Assembly (NCBI RefSeq): GCF_018736045.1
Contig: NZ_CP076132.1
Location: 3,023,501 to 3,087,500 of the forward strand
Direction of reading: 5' to 3'
Length of the DNA: 64,000 nucleotides
From: Flammeovirga yaeyamensis
GTDB lineage: Bacteria; Bacteroidota; Bacteroidia; Cytophagales; Flammeovirgaceae
In this document: positions 7,575 through 16,200 of the stretch, one piece after another
Numbering within the stretch: position 1 is the first letter of the stretch
Layout: the number at the start of each line of letters is the position of its first letter
Made by a program: the position numbers and the translations under genes
Notes under the pieces: model-generated
The model's input: the letters and a program-made list of their open reading frames with translations, nothing else
Told to the model about the DNA's origin: nothing
Database searches by the model: none

Positions 7575-9434
7575 TTAATCTTCGATAGATTGAATCACTC
7601 TTAATTGATCTTTCAACTTCTTCAACTCCGCTTTAGAAGCTTCGATTTTCTCGTTATACTCTGATAATAATTTATCAGCAGTTTTAGAGTTAGCGAAGAA
7701 AGCCAAGTTGTTTTGCCAAAGTGCAATATCGTCTTCATGAGTTTTAATCTTGTTTCTGATATTTTGCTCTTGGTTTCTGAACTTTCTACCACCTGAAGGA
7801 ATCTTGTTAAAGATACCTGCTAAAGCTTGAAGTTTACCTTTCTCGTCTAATTCTTCTGCAGTGGCTACAAATGCTTCAACAGCTGCTACGAATTTATCAA
7901 CGATAGCATCTTTCTCTTTTCTTGGAACAAATCCGATAGCAAAGAATGCTTCAGTTTTCTCATCAAGAAGAGTTTGATCGAATTTCGTCTTATCCTCAGT
8001 TAGTTTATTTAACTCAAGAATAATTTCTTCCTTCTTGTTAAGATTCTCAGCATATTCTTTGTTCTCTTCGTTTCTCTTGTTTCTCTTTCTTTCGAAGAAA
8101 GCATCACAAGCTGCTTTGAACTCAGCATATACAGAATCTCTGAATTTCTCTGGAACTGGACCGATGGACTTCCACTCTTTTTGTAAAGCGATTAAAGCGT
8201 CAGCTGTTGCATTCCAATCAGAACTTTCTTTTAGCTTTTCTGCTTTTGCTACTAGAACTTTCTTCTTCTCTAAGTTTTCAGCTCTTTGTGCTTCTAATAC
8301 TTCGAAGAATTTGTTTTTGTTAGCGAAGAATTGCTTAAAGTTTGCCCAGAATTGTTTGTTGATTCCTGAAGCTACTTCTCTTGGAACAGGACCAATTGCT
8401 TCCCACTCCTTTTGAACAGCTAACAAACTTTTTGTTTCCTCATTCCACTCTTTGATTCTATCTGTATCAAAAGTTGAGAATGGCTCCACTTTAAGACATA
8501 ATGCTTGCTTAAGTTTCATGTTTTGATCCAACACTTGCTTAAACTCTTCTGCATATTGTCTTTTCTTTTCGTAGATCTTATCCGAAATCTCTTTGAAAGC
8601 GTTCCAGATAGAGTCTCTATCGTCTTTAGGAACTGGACCGATTGATCTAAATTCCTCGTGCAAGTTGTTTAATAATACAACTGCTTCTGAAATGTTCTCC
8701 ACTTCTAAAAGTTTCTCAGCTCTTTCGATAAGTGCTTTTTTCGCTTTTAGATTGTGTTGTCTGTCCAATTCTTTTAATTCAAACTCAATAGACATTTGGT
8801 CGTAGAAACGATCCAATAATGCACCATAAGTTTTGTATATTTCATCAGCATATTGCTGTGGAACTGCGCCAGTTGCTTTCCAATCTTTCTGAAGATCTTT
8901 CACTTTTGACATCACACCTTTATCGTCAGTGCTTTCAATAAGTTCTTTTACCTGATTGATGATGGCTCTTTTCTTCTTCAGGTTATCTTCTCTCATTTTC
9001 TGCATTTGCTCGAAATGCTGACGTCTTGCATTCTTGATAGCATAAAAAGCATCGTTGAATGATTTGATATCTGCATTATGGTATTCGAAACCGTCTGTGT
9101 TACCATTCGCTTCTAAATACTCTGCCTTTGCAGCTGCTTCCTCCTCTTTTACGATTGGATCAAAAGCTTCTTTGATTTTCTTAGAAATCTTTTCTGCTTT
9201 TACGACATCAGAAGAGTTCACAATCTTCTTGATCTCGTCTAATAATTCTTGTTTTCCGAATCCAGTAAAGTCTTTGTCTTCCTGTAATTCTTCTTCCACT
9301 GAAGTGGCTTCATCATCACCGAAGTCTGCTACATCCTCCATGTCTGCTACATCCTCGATCTGTGAAGTTGTTTCCTCTGTCAAATTTTGCTCGTTTAACT
9401 CATTTGATTGAGTTTCGTCTTGTGGTGTTCCCAT
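7575..9434 (-). CDS. DUF349 domain-containing protein
   Basis: This roughly 619-residue cytosolic, highly charged, alpha-helical protein is made of repeated ~70-residue DUF349 units. Each unit carries a signature like LQKEWKSIGPVPEKFRDSVY; about six units can be seen between residues 115 and 540. The N-terminus is acidic and low-complexity (Glu/Asp/Thr), and the C-terminus is a coiled coil. The function of DUF349 proteins is not established. I chose ATG 9434 (MGTPQDETQ) over ATG 9509: the extra 25 residues look like translated leader, and 9508-9527 is a hairpin. It is monocistronic with its own terminator. Confidence 0.85.
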   Translation of the reverse strand: MGTPQDETQSNELNEQNLTEETTSQIEDVADMEDVADFGDDEATSVEEELQEDKDFTGFGKQELLDEIKKIVNSSDVVKAEKISKKIKEAFDPIVKEEEAAAKAEYLEANGNTDGFEYHNADIKSFNDAFYAIKNARRQHFEQMQKMREDNLKKKRAIINQVKELIESTDDKGVMSKVKDLQKDWKATGAVPQQYADEIYKTYGALLDRFYDQMSIEFELKELDRQHNLKAKKALIERAEKLLEVENISEAVVLLNNLHEEFRSIGPVPKDDRDSIWNAFKEISDKIYEKKRQYAEEFKQVLDQNMKLKQALCLKVEPFSTFDTDRIKEWNEETKSLLAVQKEWEAIGPVPREVASGINKQFWANFKQFFANKNKFFEVLEAQRAENLEKKKVLVAKAEKLKESSDWNATADALIALQKEWKSIGPVPEKFRDSVYAEFKAACDAFFERKRNKRNEENKEYAENLNKKEEIILELNKLTEDKTKFDQTLLDEKTEAFFAIGFVPRKEKDAIVDKFVAAVEAFVATAEELDEKGKLQALAGIFNKIPSGGRKFRNQEQNIRNKIKTHEDDIALWQNNLAFFANSKTADKLLSEYNEKIEASKAELKKLKDQLRVIQSIED

Positions 9435-9507
9435 CTTAAAAAACGATTTAAAGTGCGTCAAAAATGTTACTACTACCCATTTCGAAAAAAATGAAATGGC
9501 CCTAGGC

Positions 9508-9527
9508 ATGACTTTTCACAAAGTCAT
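9508..9527 (-). promoter_or_regulatory. Hairpin in the DUF349 5' leader
   Basis: ATGACTTT (9508-9515) pairs perfectly with AAAGTCAT (9520-9527) around a 4-base loop. AAGTCAT recurs at 9530-9536. It falls between the predicted -7 motif (9540-9547) and the preferred start (9434). Confidence 0.4.
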
Positions 9528-9539
9528 TTAAGTCATGAG

Positions 9540-9547
9540 CAAAAATA
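9540..9547 (-). promoter_or_regulatory. Predicted -7 promoter motif of the DUF349 gene
   Basis: On the minus strand this reads TATTTTTG, matching TAnnTTTG, about 105 bases before the preferred ATG at 9434. It supports a leader of about 95 bases. Confidence 0.5.
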
Positions 9548-9693
9548 GTCTTATTTTCTTATCATTAATAACTAAACTAAGGTTTTGGGCTATTTTTAGT
9601 TCTTTTTTTTTCATCTTTGTAATCAGTTTTTATTTTTCAATGATTATTAACGACTTTTGTTAATAATTCTTTTTGACAAACAGCTATTTTTTG

Positions 9694-10914
9694 ATGGAGA
9701 AAAGACAAGTTCAATATCAATATGATGAAAACCATTTAGTAAATTCATCTCGTAACTTTTACAATATAGATAACCTTCGTACAGAGGAGATGGTCCTTAA
9801 TATAGGCCCGCATCACCCTGCTACGCATGGTGTATTAAGAGTAGAAGTATTAACCGATGGTGAATATGTAGTAGATCTTACTCCTCATTTAGGCTATTTG
9901 CACAGATGTTTCGAAAAACATGCTGAGAATTTAAGTTTTCAGCAAATCATTCCTTACATCGATAGAATGGATTATGTAGCTTCTATGAACTCTGAGCATA
10001 TTTATGCAATGGGTGTAGAACATATGCTGGGTATTACTGATAAAATTCCAAAAAGAGTGGAATATATCAGAGTTTTGGTGGCCGAATTGAACAGAATAGC
10101 TTCTCACTTTATTGCGGTAAGTACTTATGTTTTGGACACCGGTGCCACTACTCCTTTCTTGTGGATGATGCGTGATAGAGAACACATTCTAAGACTTCTA
10201 GAATGGGTTTCTGGTGCTCGAATGCTTTATAATTATATCTGGATTGGAGGTTTATATTATGATTTACCTGTTGGTTTTGAAGAGAAATGTTTAGAATTCA
10301 TCACCTACCTCAAACCTAAACTCGTTGAGTTTAGAGAAATGGTGATCAACAATAAAATCTTTGTAGAAAGAACGGCAAATGTTGGGGTTTTACCTTTAAG
10401 CACAGCACTTGATTATGCCACTTCAGGACCGGTTCTTAGAGGATCTGGATTAGCACATGATTTAAGAAGAGTAGATGCTTATTCAGCATACCCTGAATTA
10501 GACTTTGATATTCCTGTAGGCAAAGGAATTATGGGCTCCGTAGGTGATTGTTGGGACAGAACATATGTTCGTGTTGAAGAGTGTTTTGAGTCTATCAAAA
10601 TCATTGAACAATGTATTGGTAAGCTTCAAAAAGAACATAAAAGAGATAGAAATTTTGATCCTCAAGCTTTTGTACCTAAGAAAATTAGACCAAAAGCAAT
10701 GGATTATTATGCAAGAGCTGAAGGCCCTAAAGGGGAACTTGGATTTTTTATGCGTACCAACGGAAAATCTGATATCCCTGAACGACTTAAAGCAAGATCA
10801 TGTTGTTTTTGTAACTTAAGTGTTTTACCAGAGTTAGGTAAAGGCAACCTATTATCTGATCTTATTGTGATCATGGGGTCGATTGATATTATTATGGGGG
10901 AAGTAGATCGCTAG
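9694..10914 (+). CDS. nuoD: NADH-quinone oxidoreductase subunit D
   Basis: This 406-residue 49-kDa-type subunit belongs to the peripheral arm of respiratory complex I, near the quinone site. Diagnostic stretches are NIGPHHPATHGVLR near residue 38, HLGYLHRCFEKHAE, YIDRMDYVASM and the closing GSIDIIMGEVDR. ATG 9694 is preferred over an upstream TTG. The gene is solitary: no other nuo gene lies in the window, so the rest of the complex must be encoded elsewhere. The C-terminal segment reads ARSCCFCNLSVLPEL, with three cysteines at 370, 371 and 373 where the family usually has a small/Pro residue pair. The glycosyltransferase gene starts nine bases downstream, possibly co-transcribed. Confidence 0.92.
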   Translation: MEKRQVQYQYDENHLVNSSRNFYNIDNLRTEEMVLNIGPHHPATHGVLRVEVLTDGEYVVDLTPHLGYLHRCFEKHAENLSFQQIIPYIDRMDYVASMNSEHIYAMGVEHMLGITDKIPKRVEYIRVLVAELNRIASHFIAVSTYVLDTGATTPFLWMMRDREHILRLLEWVSGARMLYNYIWIGGLYYDLPVGFEEKCLEFITYLKPKLVEFREMVINNKIFVERTANVGVLPLSTALDYATSGPVLRGSGLAHDLRRVDAYSAYPELDFDIPVGKGIMGSVGDCWDRTYVRVEECFESIKIIEQCIGKLQKEHKRDRNFDPQAFVPKKIRPKAMDYYARAEGPKGELGFFMRTNGKSDIPERLKARSCCFCNLSVLPELGKGNLLSDLIVIMGSIDIIMGEVDR

Positions 10915-10923
10915 GAAGATTTA

Positions 10924-12186
10924 ATGACGTATTATACAGAGAACATACAAGAAACATTACAGAATACCTTAGGGAAAACATCAAAAAACATCGGAATAGT
11001 AACACATTGCTTTCCGCCGGATTTTGGTGCTGCCCCTCATCAATTTGAATTCTTAGCTCAAAGTTTTTCCAAAAAAGGAAATAAAGTGACTGTATTTACC
11101 TCTCACCCTTATTACCCTACTGGAAAAATTACCCTCAAAGACTTTTTTACTTGGAAAAGAACTTCTAAAAAGAAGAACATTACAGTAATTAGGCATTGGT
11201 TATTGCCTTCTCAGAAGAACAATATGTTCCTTCGTCTTATCAGTATGTTTAGTATGCTATTTAGTATGCTCACTTCATTAAGAGAGGTGAAAAAGCAAAA
11301 ATTAGATATTTTACTCATACAAACCCCCCCAATTACATTGCCTATTTTTGGTATCCTTGCCAAAAAACTTTACGGTGTAAATGTAGTGCTAAATGTAAGT
11401 GATTTATGGCCCCAAGCGATGGTTGACATTAATGGTTTATCGAAATCATCAGTTGCTTATAAAGTATTGCATTGGTTAGAAAAATTCTATTACAAAAAAG
11501 CAGATGCTTTAGTAACACAATCGAAAGAATCACAAGAATACATCAAAGATTTAGGGTTTGATTTACCTCATATCTACCGAATTGGCACAAATACTAAACA
11601 ATTCCGTCAGAAAACTGATTTTAATTCATCCGAAAAAATCAAAGTAGTCTATATGGGTGTTTTAGGGGTAGCACATGGTATCTCAAAATTAATTAAGGAA
11701 ATAGCGTTTGATGATTTAAATATTGAATTACATATTTTTGGAGATGGTGTGGATTATAAAAATATCCAATCTATCATCAAGAAGAAGCAATTAAATAATG
11801 TGTTTCTAAACAGAGCCATCGATTATCATTTAGTACCTCAAACACTAAGACAATTTGATATTGCTTTAATATCTCAGATCAATTATGTGAAAGGTACCCT
11901 GCCTGCAAAATTGTATGAAAGCATGAGTGTTGGCTTACCTATCATCTATCATGGAGAAGGTGAAGGTGCAGAAATCGTAAAGTACTTTAACTGTGGATGG
12001 ACTTCTAATCCATCAGACTATGATGCTTTGACGAAAAACTTCTCTCTAATTCATCAATTAAAAACACATGAATTAAAAGAAAAAGGCCAAAATGCCCGAA
12101 CTGCATGTATCGAACATTTTGACCTCCATCAACAATTTGATCAATTAGATCATTTATTATCTAGCATTGTAGTTCAAAAGGCTTAG
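10924..12186 (+). CDS. Glycosyltransferase family 4 protein
   Basis: This 420-residue GT-B-fold retaining glycosyltransferase probably acts on a surface polysaccharide or glycolipid at the inner face of the membrane. The N-terminal acceptor half contains IGIVTHCFPPDFGAAPHQFE and the YPTGKI region seen in WbuB-like GT4 enzymes. The C-terminal nucleotide-sugar half carries VVYMGVLGVAHGISKLI and the GTLPAKLYESMSVGLPII signature with the donor-binding Glu. The start is nine bases after nuoD. The 3' end overlaps the convergent trkA gene by 4 bases. Sugar and acceptor are unknown, and no polysaccharide cluster surrounds it. Confidence 0.9.
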   Translation: MTYYTENIQETLQNTLGKTSKNIGIVTHCFPPDFGAAPHQFEFLAQSFSKKGNKVTVFTSHPYYPTGKITLKDFFTWKRTSKKKNITVIRHWLLPSQKNNMFLRLISMFSMLFSMLTSLREVKKQKLDILLIQTPPITLPIFGILAKKLYGVNVVLNVSDLWPQAMVDINGLSKSSVAYKVLHWLEKFYYKKADALVTQSKESQEYIKDLGFDLPHIYRIGTNTKQFRQKTDFNSSEKIKVVYMGVLGVAHGISKLIKEIAFDDLNIELHIFGDGVDYKNIQSIIKKKQLNNVFLNRAIDYHLVPQTLRQFDIALISQINYVKGTLPAKLYESMSVGLPIIYHGEGEGAEIVKYFNCGWTSNPSDYDALTKNFSLIHQLKTHELKEKGQNARTACIEHFDLHQQFDQLDHLLSSIVVQKA

Positions 12187-12911
12187 CCTTCTACCATACT
12201 TACAACGTGTTTAATTCTTTCTTTACCTCCAGCGATCACTAGTGTATGTCTATCTGTTAATGTAATATCTCTAAAATCTTGGATATAAATCTTTTCTTCT
12301 CCTTCTAAATGACAAGTAGAAGAATTTTCTTTTAAACAGATGACAGAAACGTGCATGGTATCACGGAATCTTAACTTTCTAACACTCTCCCCTATAAACG
12401 ATTTTGGCAACTTCATCTCACTAATAAAAACCCCTGGAGCTACCTCGTCAATAGTCAAAGCTTTTTTATTAAGCAATTCCAAAGCAAATCTTTTTCCTTC
12501 CTGCTTTTCAGGGAAAATCACTTTAGTAATTCCCATTTTATTGAGGACTCTAGCATGCATATCACGAGTCGCACGTGCATAAATCTCATGAACCCCTATT
12601 TCCTTTAAAGCCTCAATAGTTAATAGTTTTGTTTCGAAATTCTGTCCATGTGATAAAATCACAGCATCCGTTTCTTTAATATGTTTTCTCAAGGCCATTG
12701 GGTTTGTTGTATCGGTTTCATACAAATATTCAAAACCCATTTCTCTTAACCTCTTTAAAGTAATCAAAGAATCTCTTGACTCTTTCATACTATCAAATTG
12801 ATTATGCAGAACGATCAATAAATCTTCGTTATTGTCGCGGAGTGCTTTTGCAATTTCGACACCGAAAGCACCCATTCCAATTAATACAAATCTTTTATTT
12901 ACTTTTTTCAT
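12183..12911 (-). CDS. trkA: TrkA/KtrA-type potassium channel regulatory subunit
   Basis: This 242-residue cytosolic regulator of the adjacent TrkH channel has an N-terminal RCK/TrkA-N Rossmann domain with the nucleotide loop IGMGAFG at residues 11-17. It also has a TrkA-C (RCK-C) domain at about 150-240. The acidic residue usually ending the second strand is in the context VLHNQFD rather than the more common VDxD, so nucleotide preference is uncertain. Its start lies two bases after the trkH stop, so the two genes are almost certainly one operon in the order trkH-trkA. It ends overlapping the convergent glycosyltransferase by 4 bases. Confidence 0.9.
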   Translation of the reverse strand: MKKVNKRFVLIGMGAFGVEIAKALRDNNEDLLIVLHNQFDSMKESRDSLITLKRLREMGFEYLYETDTTNPMALRKHIKETDAVILSHGQNFETKLLTIEALKEIGVHEIYARATRDMHARVLNKMGITKVIFPEKQEGKRFALELLNKKALTIDEVAPGVFISEMKLPKSFIGESVRKLRFRDTMHVSVICLKENSSTCHLEGEEKIYIQDFRDITLTDRHTLVIAGGKERIKHVVSMVEG

Positions 12912-12913
12912 AT

Positions 12914-14719
12914 CTAACCAACTAAGATAGAGGATTCAGGATAACGGTATTCGTAATTTTCTTCATCCTCACCTAATAAAGAAACTAGAGTAAATAACCC
13001 AATTTTGCCACTAAACATCACAAAGGATATGGTTAATTTACCGACAACAGTTAAATCTGCAGTTATTCCTCTAGAAAGTCCTACTGTACCTAACGCAGAA
13101 AAGAACTCAAAGGTGATGTCTCTTAGGTCTAAATGTGTTTCTGACATCGTTAATATAAATAAACAGACAAAAGAGATCAATATAGACACCATAAATGCTA
13201 TAACCGCCCTTCTAATACTTGCCTCTTGTACTGTATTCCATCCTATATTTACTGTTGACTTTCCTCTAACTTGTGCCCAAAAATAGGTAAATAATAAAGC
13301 CACAGTGGTCACTTTTATACCCCCAGCTGTTGAGTTCGGTGCACCACCTATATACATCAATAAGATCATCATCATTACAGAAGCTGATGATAAATCTCCA
13401 ATTTCAACCACTGAAAAACCTGCAGTTCTACAAGTGACACTTGTAAATAGTGTTTGCAATAAAATATCGCCACCACTTTTTTCCATCCAATAATCATAAT
13501 CGGTGATAAAGATGCCTATTGTGCCCACTACAATCAAAATAGCAGTCATTTGTAAGGATAATCTAGATTGTAATGAGAAATGTTTTCTATGCTTATTTCG
13601 TCGACTAACAATTTCTCTGTAAGTCCTAAATCCCAAACCTCCAACAATAATCAATATCATGACAATGGAAGAAGAAAACCAATCGGTTGCGAATGCTGTT
13701 CCTTGTAATCCTTCTGGAAAAATTGAAAAACCTGCATTACAAAAAGCAGATATGGAATGAAAAACAGAAGCGAATATGCGTTCTGAGGTGGTTAAATCAA
13801 GTTCTAACCATGAAAAGTATAAACCAATTGCACCGAATAATTCAATAGTAAATGTTATTCCAACGATCCCTTTTAATATTCTGGCCGACGAACTTATGTT
13901 TTCAGACTCCATCATATCCTGAATGATCATCTCTTCCTTAGTTTTCACTCCTTTTTGGATAGATAAAGCTATAAATGTAGTTAAGGTTACGATACCTAAA
14001 CCTCCTATTTGAAACAATACCATCAATATAATTTGCCCTCTTAATGTCAACACCTCTGACACATTAAATGGTGCTAAACCTGTTACACAAACAGCAGAAG
14101 TAGTAGTAAATAATGCGTCGACCCAAGATATTGTAGTAGTCGTAGATGTTGGAAGCATCAATAAGGAGGTACCAATAATAATAATGGCTATTAATGATCC
14201 GAAAATCATAGCTGTACTATTTGCAGTAAAGAATAACCAATAGTTTCTATTGTTGGAAAATGATACCAATGAGGCCATAATCATGGCCACCTGAACAATA
14301 ACTGTATATGCCTCCCACCCTTCATTATCCGTATTTAGCTCAATATCATGAAGGAAAATTATTCTATATCCAATAATGAAAATGAAAAGTGCTAAAAAGA
14401 AAATATCAATAATGTATTCCCTGTAGTCTATATCCTTTCTCCTAACATTAATCAGTTTAACAATAATCAATACAGAATAGGTTGTTGCAAGCCACCTGTC
14501 GTAACGTATAAAATGAAATAAGTCTGCTTCTTCGTGATAAAACCCTTGTGTATAAACGAGGCTGAATAAGGCTAAAACTCCTAAAATCATTTCGAATATT
14601 GGTAATTTTTTTTCAATCCAATTATGAAAATGAAACTGCCAATTTTTACGATTTGTGATTATGTTATGATAAAGCGTTAAAAACAGCTTAAGGATTTTAA
14701 ATTTAGTTTTATCAGGCAT
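12914..14719 (-). CDS. trkH: TrkH/KtrB-type potassium uptake channel with N-terminal extension
   Basis: This 601-residue inner-membrane K+ (possibly Na+-coupled) uptake channel has four repeated M1-P-M2 units. Their filter segments are TTTSAVCVTGL, ISAFCNAGFS, SVTCRTAGFS and SALGTVGLSR, each with the filter glycine. The protein is about 120-150 residues longer than typical KtrB. The extra N-terminus contains about four hydrophobic helices (around EMILGVLALF, YSVLIIVKLI, FFLALFIFIIGYRIIF and TVIVQVAMIMASLV). The gene forms an operon with trkA two bases downstream. Confidence 0.92.
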   Translation of the reverse strand: MPDKTKFKILKLFLTLYHNIITNRKNWQFHFHNWIEKKLPIFEMILGVLALFSLVYTQGFYHEEADLFHFIRYDRWLATTYSVLIIVKLINVRRKDIDYREYIIDIFFLALFIFIIGYRIIFLHDIELNTDNEGWEAYTVIVQVAMIMASLVSFSNNRNYWLFFTANSTAMIFGSLIAIIIIGTSLLMLPTSTTTTISWVDALFTTTSAVCVTGLAPFNVSEVLTLRGQIILMVLFQIGGLGIVTLTTFIALSIQKGVKTKEEMIIQDMMESENISSSARILKGIVGITFTIELFGAIGLYFSWLELDLTTSERIFASVFHSISAFCNAGFSIFPEGLQGTAFATDWFSSSIVMILIIVGGLGFRTYREIVSRRNKHRKHFSLQSRLSLQMTAILIVVGTIGIFITDYDYWMEKSGGDILLQTLFTSVTCRTAGFSVVEIGDLSSASVMMMILLMYIGGAPNSTAGGIKVTTVALLFTYFWAQVRGKSTVNIGWNTVQEASIRRAVIAFMVSILISFVCLFILTMSETHLDLRDITFEFFSALGTVGLSRGITADLTVVGKLTISFVMFSGKIGLFTLVSLLGEDEENYEYRYPESSILVG

Positions 14720-14861
14720 ATAAAATTATTCTTTTACCCAAAACCTTATGTAATACTTGTCAATTTAGAAATATTAATTGTCTGTAATTAACGTAAGGCT
14801 TTCAATAGCGTTTGCGTATTATAAGTTACACCCGAATAATTTAATAACCTACAATACAATC

Positions 14862-15062
14862 ATGACAAAATTAGTAATCTCAATCGAAAATGAGAAAAAT
14901 GCGTCTTTGGTAAAGGATTTATTAAAAGACTTATCGTTTATAGAAAGTATCGACGAATTAAAAGAAAAGGTGGATACAGAAAACGTCCTCAAGCATCTTG
15001 AAGACATCAAGAAACAAAAGGACGTTAATATATCGGTTCAGTGGAAATCAATAAGTGTTTAA
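14862..15062 (+). CDS. Small protein of unknown function (66 residues)
   Basis: The frame from ATG 14862 encodes MTKLVISIENEKNASLVKDL and onward, a soluble, charged 66-residue protein. It has a predicted beta-alpha start and no cysteine, similar in style to small antitoxin-like or ferredoxin-fold proteins, though I recognise no family. An upstream in-frame start at 14778 would add an unlikely hydrophobic leader. Its last 15 bases overlap the convergent hemH gene. No toxin-like partner is adjacent. Confidence 0.6.
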   Translation: MTKLVISIENEKNASLVKDLLKDLSFIESIDELKEKVDTENVLKHLEDIKKQKDVNISVQWKSISV

Positions 15063-16097
15063 TTCTTCCACTTGACTCTCATTACCTTTTACTAAGTCGG
15101 ATAAACAATCTATCCATTGTGGATGATCATTTAAACTTTCTACAAGTTGCCAGTGTTCACCGCCATTTTCTTCGAAAATCTCTTTGTATTCTTCCCCTAC
15201 TTCAACAGTAGTTTCTAGACAATCGGCCACAAATGCTGGTGAAAAAGCTAAAACACTTTTTTTGTTTTGCTTGCCTAGATCAATAATTACATCTTCAGTA
15301 TAAGGTTGGATCCAAGGATCTTTACCTAATCTAGATTGGAAACAAACACTGTAGTTTTTCTTATCCAACTTCATTTCTGCTGCAATTAGATCTGCCGTCT
15401 CAAAACATGCCGATCGGTAACAGAATGTGTTTTTCCCATACATTTTATTGACACAAGCCGTTTCACCATTTGCTTTACAACAAGTTGAAATACCTGCTTT
15501 TACAATTTGACGTTGAGGTAATCCATGGAAACTAAAGATAACATGATCGTATGTTCTTTCTCTCATGTATTTGTTTCCAAGTTCAGCAAATGTTTTAATA
15601 AAAAGAGGATGTCTATGGTAATGTTGAACAAATGATACATCAGGTACGATTTGCCAATTTTTCACCAATTCCATTACCTTCTGCATTACAGACCCCGTAG
15701 TTGCTGATGCATATTGAGGGAATAATGGTAATACCACAATCTCTTTTACTCCTTGCTGTCTTAGTTCGAATAAAGCACTTTCTATAGATGGGCTTTGATA
15801 CCTCATACCAAGAGCAACCGCGTATTCTTGACCTAATTTTTCTTGAAGTAATTTCTTACATTCTAAACCATATAATAAAAGTGGCGAACCTTTATCGGTC
15901 CATACTTTTTCGTATTCTTTGGCTGATTTGGGTGCTCTAAATGGAGCGATAATTAAATTTACTAATGGCCACCTTTTGTAAAAAGGGATATCAATCACCC
16001 TTTCGTCCATTAAAAATTCTCTTAAGTATTTTCGTACATCAGGTGTTTTTTGACTATCAGGTGTACCAAGGTTTACTAGTAAGACTCCTTTCTTCAT
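15048..16097 (-). CDS. hemH: Ferrochelatase
   Basis: This enzyme inserts Fe2+ into protoporphyrin IX (or coproporphyrin) in the last steps of haem synthesis, in the cytosol or at the membrane. The 349-residue protein begins MKKGVLLVNLGTPDSQKTPD, and the active-site His is in FSFHGLPQRQ. The acidic metal-path segment AFVADCLETTVEVGEEY is also present. A cysteine-rich insert around residues 202-230 (CCKANGETAC, then CYRSAC) could bind a metal or Fe-S cluster. ATG 16097 is preferred to 16124 because the LVNLGTP strand then starts at the usual distance. The 3' end overlaps the small convergent gene. Confidence 0.95.
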   Translation of the reverse strand: MKKGVLLVNLGTPDSQKTPDVRKYLREFLMDERVIDIPFYKRWPLVNLIIAPFRAPKSAKEYEKVWTDKGSPLLLYGLECKKLLQEKLGQEYAVALGMRYQSPSIESALFELRQQGVKEIVVLPLFPQYASATTGSVMQKVMELVKNWQIVPDVSFVQHYHRHPLFIKTFAELGNKYMRERTYDHVIFSFHGLPQRQIVKAGISTCCKANGETACVNKMYGKNTFCYRSACFETADLIAAEMKLDKKNYSVCFQSRLGKDPWIQPYTEDVIIDLGKQNKKSVLAFSPAFVADCLETTVEVGEEYKEIFEENGGEHWQLVESLNDHPQWIDCLSDLVKGNESQVEELNTY

Positions 16098-16152
16098 AAT
16101 TAAATTGTTTTCAATGAAACTCATTGAAAATGGAATTGTTCATATGTTGTAC

Positions 16153-16194
16153 AAAAAAGAATCTTTACCTGTATAGATAAAGATTCCTTTTTTT
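16153..16194. terminator. Bidirectional-looking hairpin between hemH and the kinase gene
   Basis: GAATCTTTA (16159-16167) pairs with TAAAGATTC (16178-16186). It is followed by CTTTTTTT on the plus strand and preceded by AAAAAA, which gives a T-run on the minus strand. Its main role is probably to end the leftward kinase transcript before hemH. Confidence 0.75.
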
Positions 16195-16200
16195 AATTAT

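Noticed and set aside
8035-9411. Several plus-strand ORFs opposite the DUF349 gene
   Set aside because: Ser/Phe-rich antisense shadows created by the Glu/Lys-rich codon use of DUF349.
14778-14861. N-terminal extension of the 66-residue protein
   Set aside because: The added segment is unlike the rest of the protein, and the ATG at 14862 gives a normal beta-strand start.
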